Below are positions 23,374 through 32,994 of a DNA stretch of 64,000 bases, piece by piece. The notes under the pieces were generated by a model, which made no database searches, had not been told where the DNA came from, and saw only the letters and a program-made list of their open reading frames with translations. Source of the DNA: Planctomycetes bacterium UBA1146 (GTDB lineage Bacteria > Planctomycetota > UBA8108 > UBA1146); NCBI GenBank assembly GCA_002311345.1, contig DCAA01000043.1, positions 12,854-76,853 of the forward strand. Direction: 5' to 3'. How positions within the stretch are numbered: position 1 is the stretch's first letter; every line of letters begins with the position of its first letter. The translations under genes were made by a program, and so were the position numbers.

Positions 23374-26300
23374 ATGCCGCCATGGCTTTCCGTTGCGCTG
23401 AAATCTCTGTCCAGAGCTCTGTTAGGGACCTTATGCCTGCCACCGTTATTGATGGCCGGTGACGGCGAGGGGAACAGGTCCGGGACGCTCGAGCAATTCG
23501 AACGTGAGATCCGACCGCTGCTGGTGCAGCGCTGCTACTCCTGTCACAGCGGGCGATCGGAGAAGATCGAGAGCGGCTTGCGAGTCGACTTCCGTGACGG
23601 CATCCGCATTGGCGGAGAACGAGGGCCCGCTGTGGTGCCGGGTGATCCGGAGGGGAGCCTGCTGCTGAGAGCCGTCAACGGTACCGAGCCGGATCTCTCG
23701 ATGCCTCCCGGGGAGACCCTGTCGACGCTGGAGATCCAGTCGTTGGCGCAATGGATTCGCTCGGGGGCTCACGATCCTCGCGATAAGGCAGCCGATGAAC
23801 CCGAGCTGGTGAACGGGGGCAGAAAACCGATAGACCTGGAACTCTCGAGGGATCACTGGGCATTCAAGCCGGTGGGAGATCCTGCTCCACCGGAGGTGGA
23901 GGCGATCGAACGGGTTCGCGACCCGATCGACGCGTTTGTTCTCGAGAAGCTGGAACAAAGTGATCTCACTTTCGCCCCTGAAGCGAGCCTTTCAGTGCTT
24001 GCACAGCGGGTTCATCAACAACTCACAGGTCTTCCGTTGCGCTGGGAGCGACTCCAGCAGTTGCTGGAGTCGGAAGATCCCCAAGCGTTCGATTACTTCA
24101 TCGATGAACTGCTCGATTCGTCCGCATTCGGGGAGAGGTGGGCGCGGTCATGGCTCGACCTGGCGCGTTACGCCGATTCGAACGGTCTCGACGAGAACCT
24201 TGCCCTTGGTGAGGCATGGCGCTACCGCGATTACGTGATTCGCTCCTTCAACGATGACAAACCGTACAATCAATTTCTCACCGAGCAGATCGCCGGTGAT
24301 TTGCTGCCGGAGCCTGCTCAGCAAGTTGCCTGGAGAGATCAGCGAATCGCTACCGGTTTCTTGACCCTGGGTCCGAAGATGCTGGCCGAGCAGGATGAGG
24401 CAAAATTGGCCATCGATGTGGTGGACGAGCAACTCGATGTGGCATCGCGTGCGTTCCTGGGAATGACCATCGGTTGTGCTCGCTGTCACGATCACAAGTT
24501 CGATCCGATTCCAACAAGGGACTACTACGCCATGGCGGGAATCTTTCGTTCGACCAGCACGATGGAGAACCTGAAGACGGTCGCAAAGTGGCGTGAAATC
24601 TCCCTGGAGACCACCGAGCAGCAGCAGGTTCGAAAGCAGTGGGAGGGTCGTCGTTCGGAACTGGCCAAGGAACTGGAGGCCGAGAAGAAGGCACTTCGAG
24701 CCGATCTCGAACAGATCCTGCCACTCAAGGTCGGGAAACATCTGCTGGCAGCCCAGAAAGCCAGTGATCAGATCGCCATCTCCGGAGTCACCCAGACCGT
24801 CTCGACGACGCTCGGGGAAAACCGTTCGAACTACGGCACCAAACAGATCCCGGTGCTGCACACCGTCAAGGGCGGTATCCAGCAGGCGACCTGGAAACTG
24901 GAAGTTCCCGCTCCCGGACTCTGGTCCATCGAGGTGCGCTATGCGGCCAAGGAGAAGCGGCCGATGCGGTTACTGGTCAACGGTGAAGAGATCTCGAAGG
25001 AAGCGCTAGCGACTGTCACCGGTGGCTGGACCACAACACATCTTTTGTGGGAATCCCAGGCACAGATCCAGCTCGATGCGGGAGAGGTCGAGGTTCGTCT
25101 CGAACGAGGTGGAGCGGTTCCGCATCTCGATCGAGTCCGGTTGGTTCCAGCTGAGGGGTGGCCCGATGCAGAAGATCCACTCGTCGTCGCCGGTTGGGTC
25201 GATTTCCTGACCCGTCCGACTCATCAGGACGACCCGCTCTGGGGACCGTGGGTTCAGTTCGGCCAGCAGTCGTTGACAGATGCTGCAGCGGTGGCCTCCT
25301 GGTGGAGCGAGACGATGACGACGGAGAAACTGAAGTCTCTGTCCGAAGAGGCGCGAACGATCCTACAGACGGCGGCCCCCAATGATCGAACCGAGGTCGC
25401 TGCGGTTTACCAGCAACTGGTCGTAATATCCGAGGCCAGGGGTGAGGCGCAAATCGAGGCGTTGAAGCCGATCTCCCAGCAACTTCGATCGACGGCGGGG
25501 CCCTGGTTCGAAGCGCTGATCCTGGCCGAGAAGGCGGCTCCGCTACAGCTTCGGGAGCCTATCGTGCGGCTCGCGGCGAACCTGGCCGAGCATGACATGC
25601 AGAAACCACCGGCGGCAGAGAGGGCTCTGGGAGTCCAGGATGGAGTTGTGGCCGATTTGCCGGTGCATATCCGTGGTAGTCATCTGCGACTGGCCACGGA
25701 GTCGGTTCCTCGCGGAGCTCTGCAAGTTACCGAACACCTGGTGCCGCCGTTGGAAGTTCAAGACGGCCACAGCGGTCGCCTTGAACTGGCACAGTGGATG
25801 ATCCACCCGGATCATCCGCTGACTTCGCGTGTTGCGGTGAACCGGATCTGGATGGATCTGTTCGATAACGCGCTGGTGACGACTCCCTCAAACTTTGGCT
25901 TCAGTGGTAATCGGCCAAGTCATCCAGAACTGCTCGATCGACTCGCCCGGGATTTCATTTCAGACGGCTGGTCGACCAAGAAGATGATCCGAAGAATTCT
26001 CGGTACCTCCACCTGGAGGCAGCAGGTGATCGAGGATCCCATCGCCCACGAGATCGATCCGGAGAACCGTCTGCTGTGGCGGCAAAACCGTCAGCGTCTT
26101 CGTGCAGAGGCGGTGCGTGATTCAGTGTTGGCGGTGGGTGGGATGCTCGACCGGGAGATGGGTGGAACCCTCCTGATGACGGGCAACCGTGGTTACGTGA
26201 CCAACGACCAGTCGAACAATCAGGCGCGTTATGATGTTCCTCGCCGTTCCATCTATTTACCGGTGGTTCGCAATGCGATGTACGAACTGTTCAGCGCCTT

Positions 26301-26673
26301 CGATTACAACGATCCTTCCGCCCCGATCACAAAACGGTTTTCCACCGTGATTCCACACCAGGCACTTTTCTTCCTCAATTCGCCGATGGTCCTCGATTCC
26401 GCGTTAGCGATTGCGCGCGAAGTTATCGATCAGTTCGAGCAAGAAACCGACAAGGTGCACGCGATGCACCGACGGATCCTCTGTCGTGAAGCCACCGAAA
26501 GAGAGGTGGAGAGAGCGATTGGATTCGTCAACAATATAAGGCAATACATCCAGACCTCTCCAGAGCAGGATCGACCGGGTGATGCCGATAATACCAGTGA
26601 TCCGCTGGAGTCCGCGTGGCAGGCATACGCTCAGGCGCTTCTTTCCTCGAGCGAGTTTCTGTATCTGGATTGA
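23374..26673 (+). CDS. PSD1/cytochrome c, DUF1549 and DUF1553 planctomycete surface protein
   Basis: A 1099-residue exported protein with signal peptide, the family found almost only in Planctomycetota and relatives. The N-terminal cytochrome c (PSD1) domain has CYSCH (Cys54-Cys57-His58). DUF1549 runs from about 165 ('DHWAFKPVGDP', 'FGERWARSWLDLARYADSNG') and contains a second heme-like site 'GCARCHDHKFDPIPTRDYYAMAG' near residue 369. A carbohydrate-binding-like insert lies at about 470-600. DUF1553 fills the C-terminus ('HPLTSRVAVNRIWMDLFDNALVTTPSNFG', split by reading). Start ATG 23374 with GGAGG eight bases upstream. It precedes the DUF1501 partner, the standard pairing. Role in polysaccharide use is often proposed but not proven. 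Confidence 0.92.
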   Translation: MPPWLSVALKSLSRALLGTLCLPPLLMAGDGEGNRSGTLEQFEREIRPLLVQRCYSCHSGRSEKIESGLRVDFRDGIRIGGERGPAVVPGDPEGSLLLRAVNGTEPDLSMPPGETLSTLEIQSLAQWIRSGAHDPRDKAADEPELVNGGRKPIDLELSRDHWAFKPVGDPAPPEVEAIERVRDPIDAFVLEKLEQSDLTFAPEASLSVLAQRVHQQLTGLPLRWERLQQLLESEDPQAFDYFIDELLDSSAFGERWARSWLDLARYADSNGLDENLALGEAWRYRDYVIRSFNDDKPYNQFLTEQIAGDLLPEPAQQVAWRDQRIATGFLTLGPKMLAEQDEAKLAIDVVDEQLDVASRAFLGMTIGCARCHDHKFDPIPTRDYYAMAGIFRSTSTMENLKTVAKWREISLETTEQQQVRKQWEGRRSELAKELEAEKKALRADLEQILPLKVGKHLLAAQKASDQIAISGVTQTVSTTLGENRSNYGTKQIPVLHTVKGGIQQATWKLEVPAPGLWSIEVRYAAKEKRPMRLLVNGEEISKEALATVTGGWTTTHLLWESQAQIQLDAGEVEVRLERGGAVPHLDRVRLVPAEGWPDAEDPLVVAGWVDFLTRPTHQDDPLWGPWVQFGQQSLTDAAAVASWWSETMTTEKLKSLSEEARTILQTAAPNDRTEVAAVYQQLVVISEARGEAQIEALKPISQQLRSTAGPWFEALILAEKAAPLQLREPIVRLAANLAEHDMQKPPAAERALGVQDGVVADLPVHIRGSHLRLATESVPRGALQVTEHLVPPLEVQDGHSGRLELAQWMIHPDHPLTSRVAVNRIWMDLFDNALVTTPSNFGFSGNRPSHPELLDRLARDFISDGWSTKKMIRRILGTSTWRQQVIEDPIAHEIDPENRLLWRQNRQRLRAEAVRDSVLAVGGMLDREMGGTLLMTGNRGYVTNDQSNNQARYDVPRRSIYLPVVRNAMYELFSAFDYNDPSAPITKRFSTVIPHQALFFLNSPMVLDSALAIAREVIDQFEQETDKVHAMHRRILCREATEREVERAIGFVNNIRQYIQTSPEQDRPGDADNTSDPLESAWQAYAQALLSSSEFLYLD

Positions 26674-26716
26674 GGTGGTGGAATGATTGAAGCCTTGAAA
26701 CGATGGAGGAGTTGAA

Positions 26717-28120
26717 GTGGTGTTCGAGCCGATGAGTTCCATCTCGCGTCGCAAGATGCTCAGGACCTGTTGTGCCGGATTCGGCGCGTTGGCCCTCGAT
26801 GGTCTTATCGGCAGGGTCCCTGCCTTCGCCGGAATCACCGGGCAACCCCATTTCGCCCCGCGCGCCAAGCGAATCATTTTTCTCTTCATGCATGGTGGGC
26901 CATCGCAGGTGGATACTTTTGACTACAAACCCCGGTTGATCCAGGACGATGGCAAACCTCTTCCTTACCCGCTACCGCGGGTCACCTTCGCATCGCCGAA
27001 CCAGTATGGGGGTGTGATGCGCTCTCCGTGGGAGTTTCGCCAGCATGGTGAATCGGGCCAGTGGGTCAGTGATCTGTTCCCCCATGTTGCTGGACAAGTC
27101 GATGACATCTGCTTCGTCAAGAGTCTGCACGGAACCAACGATGCCCATGGCGGTGCACTTCTGGCCCTGCACACCGGCAGCGACACCTTTGTGCGTCCGA
27201 GCATGGGATCCTGGATGCTCTACGGGTTGGGTGAGGAGAACACGAATCTTCCCGGATTCATCACCATCTGCCCGACTCTGGGACATGGCGGGGTGAATAA
27301 CTGGTCGAGTGCTTTCTTGCCAGCGAGATATCAGGGGACACCGATCGGTCACGCAGGTGTCAAGGCCAAGGATGCCACGATCCATCATCTCGATAACAAA
27401 CACTGGCAAGCCGGAATCCAGAAACTTCAACTCGATTTGCTCGAGGATATCAACCTGGAACACCTCGGTGATCGAAGTACTGACGATGCGCTGGAAGCCA
27501 GAATCAGATCGTTCGAGGTGGCATTCAAGATGCAGACGGAAGCGCCACAGGTGATGGACTTTTCCGGTGAGACGGATGCGACAATGGAACTGTATGGAAT
27601 CGATGAACCCGTGACCGACAACTTCGGTAGGCAATGTCTCATGGCGAGACGTTTCGCCGAGGCCGGTGTACGTTTCATCCAGTGCACCCATTCCTACAAG
27701 TGGGATCAGCACAGTAATCTCAAGGGTGGCCACTCGAAGAATGCACTCGAGGTCGACAAGCCCATCGCTGGCCTGTTGAAGGACCTCAAGTCGCGCGGGT
27801 TACTGGAGGACACGCTGGTGCTCTGGGGAGGCGAGTTCGGTCGGACCCCGACCGCTCAGGACAAGAATGGCCGCGATCATAACCCTCATGGGTTCACCAT
27901 GTGGATGGCTGGCGGAGGAATCCGCGGTGGGATGTCCTATGGCGAGACGGATGACTACGGATATCACGCCGTGATCGACAAGGTGCACGTACATGACCTG
28001 CATGCAACATTATTGCACCTGCTGGGAATTGATCACGAACGGCTGACTTTCCGTCATGCAGGACGTGACTTCCGCCTGACGGATGTCTCAGGGCGCGTGG
28101 TGAATGAAATCATCGCCTGA
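26717..28120 (+). CDS. DUF1501 family exported protein, partner of the PSD1 protein
   Basis: A 467-residue DUF1501 protein. It starts with a Tat-type signal (SRRKMLRTCCAGFGALALDG) and continues with the family blocks 'HGGPSQVDTFDYKPRL', 'FVKSLHGTNDAHGGALLALHTG', 'GGEFGRTPTAQDKNGRDHNPHGFTMWMAGGGI' and 'HATLLHLLGIDHERLTFRHAGRDFRLTDV'. The metal-like His/Asp pattern resembles alkaline-phosphatase/sulfatase folds, as known for the family. It is exported folded through Tat. GTG 26717 has GGAGGA six bases upstream. Co-transcribed with the PSD1 gene, 43 bases apart. Confidence 0.93.
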   Translation: MVFEPMSSISRRKMLRTCCAGFGALALDGLIGRVPAFAGITGQPHFAPRAKRIIFLFMHGGPSQVDTFDYKPRLIQDDGKPLPYPLPRVTFASPNQYGGVMRSPWEFRQHGESGQWVSDLFPHVAGQVDDICFVKSLHGTNDAHGGALLALHTGSDTFVRPSMGSWMLYGLGEENTNLPGFITICPTLGHGGVNNWSSAFLPARYQGTPIGHAGVKAKDATIHHLDNKHWQAGIQKLQLDLLEDINLEHLGDRSTDDALEARIRSFEVAFKMQTEAPQVMDFSGETDATMELYGIDEPVTDNFGRQCLMARRFAEAGVRFIQCTHSYKWDQHSNLKGGHSKNALEVDKPIAGLLKDLKSRGLLEDTLVLWGGEFGRTPTAQDKNGRDHNPHGFTMWMAGGGIRGGMSYGETDDYGYHAVIDKVHVHDLHATLLHLLGIDHERLTFRHAGRDFRLTDVSGRVVNEIIA

Positions 28121-28186
28121 GGCCGCATTGCGACCCCAGGCGATGGAAGGCCCTGGTGACTCCAGGATCTGATAACAAGCACAGTT

Positions 28187-28894
28187 CTACCAGTTAACGC
28201 CCGCCATGATGGAGAGGGTGTCCATTGAATTTGGATCTCCACTGGGGTGGAGTTCGCTGAGATCTTTGCCGTAGTCAACGATTCGATAGTCGAGGCCGAG
28301 ATGAGCGTTGTCTCCCATGTGGAGTAACACACCAAAATGGAAGTAAGACGCGGATAATTCTTTGTCAAAGTTGAGTGCGTCAACATCGGCCTTCAGAGAA
28401 GTGATTCCAAGGCCCGCGAAGACAGAGGTGGGCGTAAATGGCAACTCCGCCACAACACGCCCTCCTGCGAAGATCTCTGTAAACTTGATGTCACCAAGTA
28501 GACCATTATCTTCTTCCGACATGATGAAGCCGAACTCTGGAGCGATGTACCACTCGGCCGGTCGCGCGCTGATCCAGAGTCCATACCCGTCGATGTCATC
28601 GAGTTGAAAGGCATCCTCGAATACCTGTTTGGGCTCGGAATCGAGATTCAACTCGTACAACCCACGCAAAAAACTTACCTGGCCGGTGTAGGCTTTTGGA
28701 TGAGGTTGCTCCACTCCCGAGAATGGGGAGGTTGGATCGGGTCGGAAACGCACCCAGTCCTCATTGGCAGCGCAGCCGGAGAGCATGGCGAGACACAAAA
28801 AGATCATTCCATAGTTTCTGAGACTCCACACGGTTGGTCTCCAATTCTTTGGGTTCCGCATCGGTTGTATTGTCTTTCCTTCGCCCGGATCCAC
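28187..28894 (-). CDS. predicted outer-membrane-type lipoprotein/beta-barrel, unknown function
   Basis: A protein of 235 residues from GTG 28894, or 224 from ATG 28861; the start is undecided. The signal ends in lipobox LSGC, and the remainder has strand-like repeats ending '...DTLSIMAGVNW', with a terminal aromatic. It is not clearly related in sequence to the lipoprotein at 22370 but has the same plan, and the two flank the PSD1/DUF1501 pair. No family named. Confidence 0.6.
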   Translation of the reverse strand: MDPGEGKTIQPMRNPKNWRPTVWSLRNYGMIFLCLAMLSGCAANEDWVRFRPDPTSPFSGVEQPHPKAYTGQVSFLRGLYELNLDSEPKQVFEDAFQLDDIDGYGLWISARPAEWYIAPEFGFIMSEEDNGLLGDIKFTEIFAGGRVVAELPFTPTSVFAGLGITSLKADVDALNFDKELSASYFHFGVLLHMGDNAHLGLDYRIVDYGKDLSELHPSGDPNSMDTLSIMAGVNW

Positions 28895-29447
28895 CGGGCT
28901 GCCACCTCGTCTCGGCTATGTGATCCCGACAAACAAGGGACCGGCACCGGACCCGATGCGACCGAGATGGCAGAGGCGGGATTCTAGACCGATGGCGCTC
29001 CAGCGGCAAGGTACACCGGGGCCCGAGTCGGGGTAGTCCCAGGCCTTCTGTGGAGGCGTTGGTGGGTTCATGGGAACGGGCGATCCTTGACTCCGAACGG
29101 CCATCTCGTACGATTCAGACTTCCAGGTTCCTGTTCAGGGCAATCCTGGGCATTGATTTCCAGTGTCATTTGCGAGGTGGACCTGACCGGGGTATTTTGC
29201 TGCCCGGGGGAGCAGGAAGCAGGTGTGGGCGGTGTTGTCGTGCGGGGTTCGCCTGCTATGGGCGACGCGGCAGCAGCGTGTAGGTGTTCACTGGAGAGTC
29301 AAAGATCTCTGCTCGGGGAGCAGACGGGGCCCAATCCCGATGATCTGTCGCTAAATTGCAGCTTGACCCGGTTCCGATGAAGGCGATCGGCGTGCTGGTT
29401 GAGAGCTCCGGGGATTGAAAGATCGATCCCGACAGGAAAGGTGAAGC
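28895..29447. other. 553-base intergenic region upstream of the pilus genes
   Basis: Lies between the divergent lipoprotein (-) and the first pilB (+). It contains one good promoter candidate at 29087 (listed separately), which would give a leader of about 327 bases. I compared it by eye with 4.5S/SRP RNA, 6S RNA and RNase P RNA signatures and found no match. Short open frames here have no ribosome sites. Confidence 0.5.
29087..29114 (+). promoter_or_regulatory. candidate sigma-70 promoter for the pilB-pilB-pilC cluster
   Basis: TTGACT, a 16-base spacer, then TACGAT. The -35 is near consensus; the -10 matches four of six. Predicted transcript start is about 29121, leaving a long leader before ATG 29448. 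It could alternatively drive a small RNA. Confidence 0.35.
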
Positions 29448-31142
29448 ATGAAGAAAAAGGTCGGAGAAATCCTTCGCGAGAAGGGTTGGGTTACCGACGA
29501 GCAGATTCAGAAAGCTCTCGCTTACGGCCAGTCAGAGAAGTGCAAGATCGGTGAAGCGCTGGTTAACCTGGAGATCTGCACACAGGAGCAGGTGACTCGT
29601 GCACTTGCCATCCACTTTCAGTTGCCTTTTGCTAACCTCGGCAAGCATATCATCGCCCAGGAAATCATCGATACCATTCCCAAAGAGGTCGCTCTGGAAC
29701 ACCGGATCGTTCCTGTGGCTCGAAAGGGTCGCACCCTCATCATTGCGATGGCAGACCCGCTTGATTTCTTCACCATCGATAACCTGCGTTTCATCCTCTC
29801 CACAGAGGTGGACTGTGCCCTGGCAACTCCTGAATCGGTCGACGAAGCACTCGATGACTATTACCGATTGGCAGGGGGATACGACTCGGTCCTCGGTGAG
29901 CATGCAGGATCCGATGCCGATGTCGAGTTTGGACGAGGAGATTACGCCGGTGATGATGCGGAGGCCAACGAGGCTCCGGTGATCAAGTTGGTGCACATGC
30001 TCATCGCGAATGCCCTCAAGGAAGGGGCTTCTGATATTCACATCGAACCGATGGAGCACGATCTGCGTATTCGTTACCGGGTCGATGGTGTATGCAGGGT
30101 GGTGGATTCGCCTCCGAAGAGACTACAGGGCCCGGTCATCTCTCGCCTGAAGATCATGTCGCGGCTCGACATGGCGGAAAAACGTCGTCCACAAGATGGC
30201 AGGATCAAGATCAAGGTCACTGGCAAGGAGATCGACCTCCGGGTTTCGATCATCCCTACCGTGCATGGCGAGAGTGTCGTCATGAGAATTCTGGACAAGG
30301 AAGCAGGTCTGGTCGATCTCGAGAAACTCGGGTTTCACGAATCTGACCTGGCTCGCTTCAACAAGATCATCAAGCGACCCAATGGTATCTTCCTCGTCAC
30401 CGGTCCCACCGGTTCAGGTAAGACCACGACCCTGTATTCGGCTCTGATGGACCTGAATCTCCCCGACGTGAAGATCATCACCGCAGAGCACCCGATCGAA
30501 TACAACCTCACCGGGGTCAATCAGGCAGAGGTGAAGCACGAGATCGGTCTCGATTTCTCGAGGATCCTGCGTGCCATGATGCGTCAGGCACCAAATATCA
30601 TACTGGTAGGTGAGATTCGAGACCGGGAGACCGCCGACACCGCCATCCAGGCGGCGTTGACTGGACACCTGGTGTTCTCGACCCTCCACACCAATGATGC
30701 GCCCTCAGCTCTGACCCGTCTGATCGACATGGGCGTCAAGCCGTTCCTGGTGGCATCTGCGGTGCTCGCCATCATGGGACAGAGGTTGATCCGTCTGCTC
30801 TGCAAGGAGTGTAAGGAACCCTACGAGCCTTCCGAAACCGAATTGCGCATGATCGGCCTGACCAGTTCAGAGGTGATGGGTCAGGGGATCTGTCGCCCTG
30901 TCGGTTGCCCCAAGTGTTCCGAAGGGTACAAGGGCCGTTGTGGAATTTACGAGTTGCTGGAGATGTCCTCAACGTTACGCGAGATGACCTTCGACAAGAC
31001 TCCGACCAAGGATCTGCGCAGCAAGGCACGTAGCGAGGGAATGGTTTCTCTGCAGGAGGATGCGGTGAGGAAGTTGCTTTCCGGAATAACCTCCATCGAA
31101 GAAATACTTCGGGTTACGCACTCCTCGGAGTTCACGACTTAG
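29448..31142 (+). CDS. pilB: type IV pilus/type II secretion assembly ATPase, first paralogue
   Basis: A 564-residue GspE/PilB ATPase that powers pilus or pseudopilus extension at the inner membrane. An N-terminal T2SSE_N domain ('GEILREKGWVTDEQIQKAL') leads to the ATPase core. Walker A GPTGSGKTTT falls near residue 319, the Asp box is 'ASDIHIEPMEHDLRIRYRVDGV', and Walker B is 'ILVGEIRDRETADTAIQAALTGH' near 385. A tetracysteine zinc site (CKEC ... CPKC, about 451 and 487) is present as in PilB. It is followed 51 bases on by a second paralogue. No start problem: AGGAAAGG lies before ATG 29448. Confidence 0.92.
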   Translation: MKKKVGEILREKGWVTDEQIQKALAYGQSEKCKIGEALVNLEICTQEQVTRALAIHFQLPFANLGKHIIAQEIIDTIPKEVALEHRIVPVARKGRTLIIAMADPLDFFTIDNLRFILSTEVDCALATPESVDEALDDYYRLAGGYDSVLGEHAGSDADVEFGRGDYAGDDAEANEAPVIKLVHMLIANALKEGASDIHIEPMEHDLRIRYRVDGVCRVVDSPPKRLQGPVISRLKIMSRLDMAEKRRPQDGRIKIKVTGKEIDLRVSIIPTVHGESVVMRILDKEAGLVDLEKLGFHESDLARFNKIIKRPNGIFLVTGPTGSGKTTTLYSALMDLNLPDVKIITAEHPIEYNLTGVNQAEVKHEIGLDFSRILRAMMRQAPNIILVGEIRDRETADTAIQAALTGHLVFSTLHTNDAPSALTRLIDMGVKPFLVASAVLAIMGQRLIRLLCKECKEPYEPSETELRMIGLTSSEVMGQGICRPVGCPKCSEGYKGRCGIYELLEMSSTLREMTFDKTPTKDLRSKARSEGMVSLQEDAVRKLLSGITSIEEILRVTHSSEFTT

Positions 31143-31193
31143 TCTGAAAACTCTAGCCGGCGCCGTCCCGGAAAACTGACGGTGAGGTGAGAA

Positions 31194-32903
31194 ATGGCGC
31201 TTGTCGCGAAGCCGATCGGTCAAATCCTCAAGGATATGGAATTGATCACGGAACTCGATATCCAGGAAGCCCTTCAGGATCAGAAGTCCAAGGGCGGAGC
31301 GCTCGGGAGGATCCTGGTCGAAAAGGATCTCATCACCGATGCTGATCTCCGCATTGCTATCGCGAAGCAGTCGGGAATGGAACCGGTCGATCTCGATGAG
31401 GTGACCGTGACGGCAGATCTGCTCGAGATGGTCCCTGCCCATGTCGCGGAAACCTACCAGGTGATCCCCGTCGAGTTCGATGGAACGGTCCTGACTCTCG
31501 CCGTGGCAGACCCCCAGAACATCAGTGCTCTCGACGACATGAAATTCATGCTCAATCTGGAGGTGAAGGGTGCTCTCAGTGATCCCGAATCGATCGAAAG
31601 GGCGATGGAGAAGTACTACGCCGATCGTGCCGAATCGATGGAGAGCCTGCTTGGATCGATCGACAAGGACGAAATCGAGGTCCTGGATGACACTCGTCAC
31701 GAAATGCTGGATCTCGATCAACTCGAGAAAGACGTCAATGCTGCACCGGTGGTGAAACTTCTCAACATGGTCTTGCTTTCGGCCATCAAGGATCGCGCTT
31801 CCGATATTCACCTCGAACCGTTCGAGAAAGAGTTCAAGATCCGCTACCGGGTCGACGGAGTCCTCTACGAGATGATGCCGCCTCCGATCCAACTGGCACG
31901 GGCCGTGATCTCTCGTGTGAAGGTGATGTCGAGCCTTGATATCGCGGAAACTCGTCTTCCGCAGGATGGCCGCATCGAGCTGAACATTTCCGGTCGTCCT
32001 GTCGACCTGCGGGTATCGACCCTTCCCACCATGTATGGCGAGTCGGTGGTGATGAGGGTACTGGACCGGGGACAGGTGTCTCTGGATATGGAAAACATCG
32101 GATTGCGCGCCCAGGATCTCGAGGTGCTCCGGCAGTTGATCTTGAAACCCAACGGGATCATCCTCGTGACGGGTCCGACCGGATCCGGCAAGACGACGAC
32201 GCTCTACTCCTGCCTCAACGAGGCCAACGATCCCGCGACGAAGATCATCACCACCGAGGATCCGGTGGAATACAAAATCGATGGAATCATCCAGATTCCC
32301 ATCAACGATGATATCGGCGTCACCTATGCCAAGTGCCTCAGGGCGATTCTTCGACAGGATCCCGACAAGATTCTCGTCGGTGAAATTCGTGATCTGGAGA
32401 CCGCGCAGATCGCAGTCGAGGCGAGCCTGACCGGGCACGTCGTGTTCTCGACTCTTCACACTAACGATGCGCCCTCTTCGATCATCCGACTCATCGACCT
32501 GGGTATCGAGGCTTTCCTGTTGACCGCGACCGTCGAGGCGGTGGTGGCTCAGAGGCTTGTCAGAAGGGTTTGTGATGAATGCAAGGTCGAGTACGAACCG
32601 ACCGATGACATGCTGATGGAACTGGAATTGACGCCGTCTGATGTTCAGGACAGAACCTTCTTCTACGGCAAAGGTTGCAAAGAATGTAATGGTTCCGGTT
32701 ACAAGGGCCGCATCGCTCTGTTCGAGATCATGGTGATGTCGGACCGCCTACGAGACCGCATCATGGATGGATCGAGTACCCAGGAATTGCAGATTGTGGC
32801 ACGGGAGGACGGGATGAGGACTCTCCGCGATGCCGGTCTTTTGCACATTTACGATGGAATCACGACCATCGAGGAAGTCGTCAAGGAGACATTTGTCAGT
32901 TAG
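31194..32903 (+). CDS. type IV pilus/type II secretion assembly ATPase, second paralogue
   Basis: A 569-residue ATPase with the same order of parts as the previous gene: N-terminal domain ('GQILKDMELITELDIQEALQDQ'), Walker A GPTGSGKTTT near 327, 'ASDIHLEPFEKEFKIRYRVDGVLYEMM', Walker B 'ILVGEIRDLETAQIAVEASLTGH', and tetracysteine zinc site (CDEC ... CKEC). It differs throughout from the first copy, so it is an old duplication, and the two may serve different machines or form a mixed hexamer. ATG 31194 follows a GGTGAGG site. Confidence 0.92.
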   Translation: MALVAKPIGQILKDMELITELDIQEALQDQKSKGGALGRILVEKDLITDADLRIAIAKQSGMEPVDLDEVTVTADLLEMVPAHVAETYQVIPVEFDGTVLTLAVADPQNISALDDMKFMLNLEVKGALSDPESIERAMEKYYADRAESMESLLGSIDKDEIEVLDDTRHEMLDLDQLEKDVNAAPVVKLLNMVLLSAIKDRASDIHLEPFEKEFKIRYRVDGVLYEMMPPPIQLARAVISRVKVMSSLDIAETRLPQDGRIELNISGRPVDLRVSTLPTMYGESVVMRVLDRGQVSLDMENIGLRAQDLEVLRQLILKPNGIILVTGPTGSGKTTTLYSCLNEANDPATKIITTEDPVEYKIDGIIQIPINDDIGVTYAKCLRAILRQDPDKILVGEIRDLETAQIAVEASLTGHVVFSTLHTNDAPSSIIRLIDLGIEAFLLTATVEAVVAQRLVRRVCDECKVEYEPTDDMLMELELTPSDVQDRTFFYGKGCKECNGSGYKGRIALFEIMVMSDRLRDRIMDGSSTQELQIVAREDGMRTLRDAGLLHIYDGITTIEEVVKETFVS

Positions 32904-32994
32904 GCGAACATCCCCTAGGTTGTGAAGAGGTAGGACCAGACGGTAGGCGCTCGTCTAAGCCGATGTGGTCCTCCGACTAAAAGGAGCAGCGAAG

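Noticed and set aside
29161..29240. Possible signal recognition particle RNA (GGAAGCAGG-like segment)
   Set aside because: The core tetraloop and flanking pairing of 4.5S RNA are not present; only a short similarity.
30975..32459. 494-codon open frame on the minus strand
   Set aside because: Antisense to the second PilB gene; His/Asp-rich shadow composition and no family motif.
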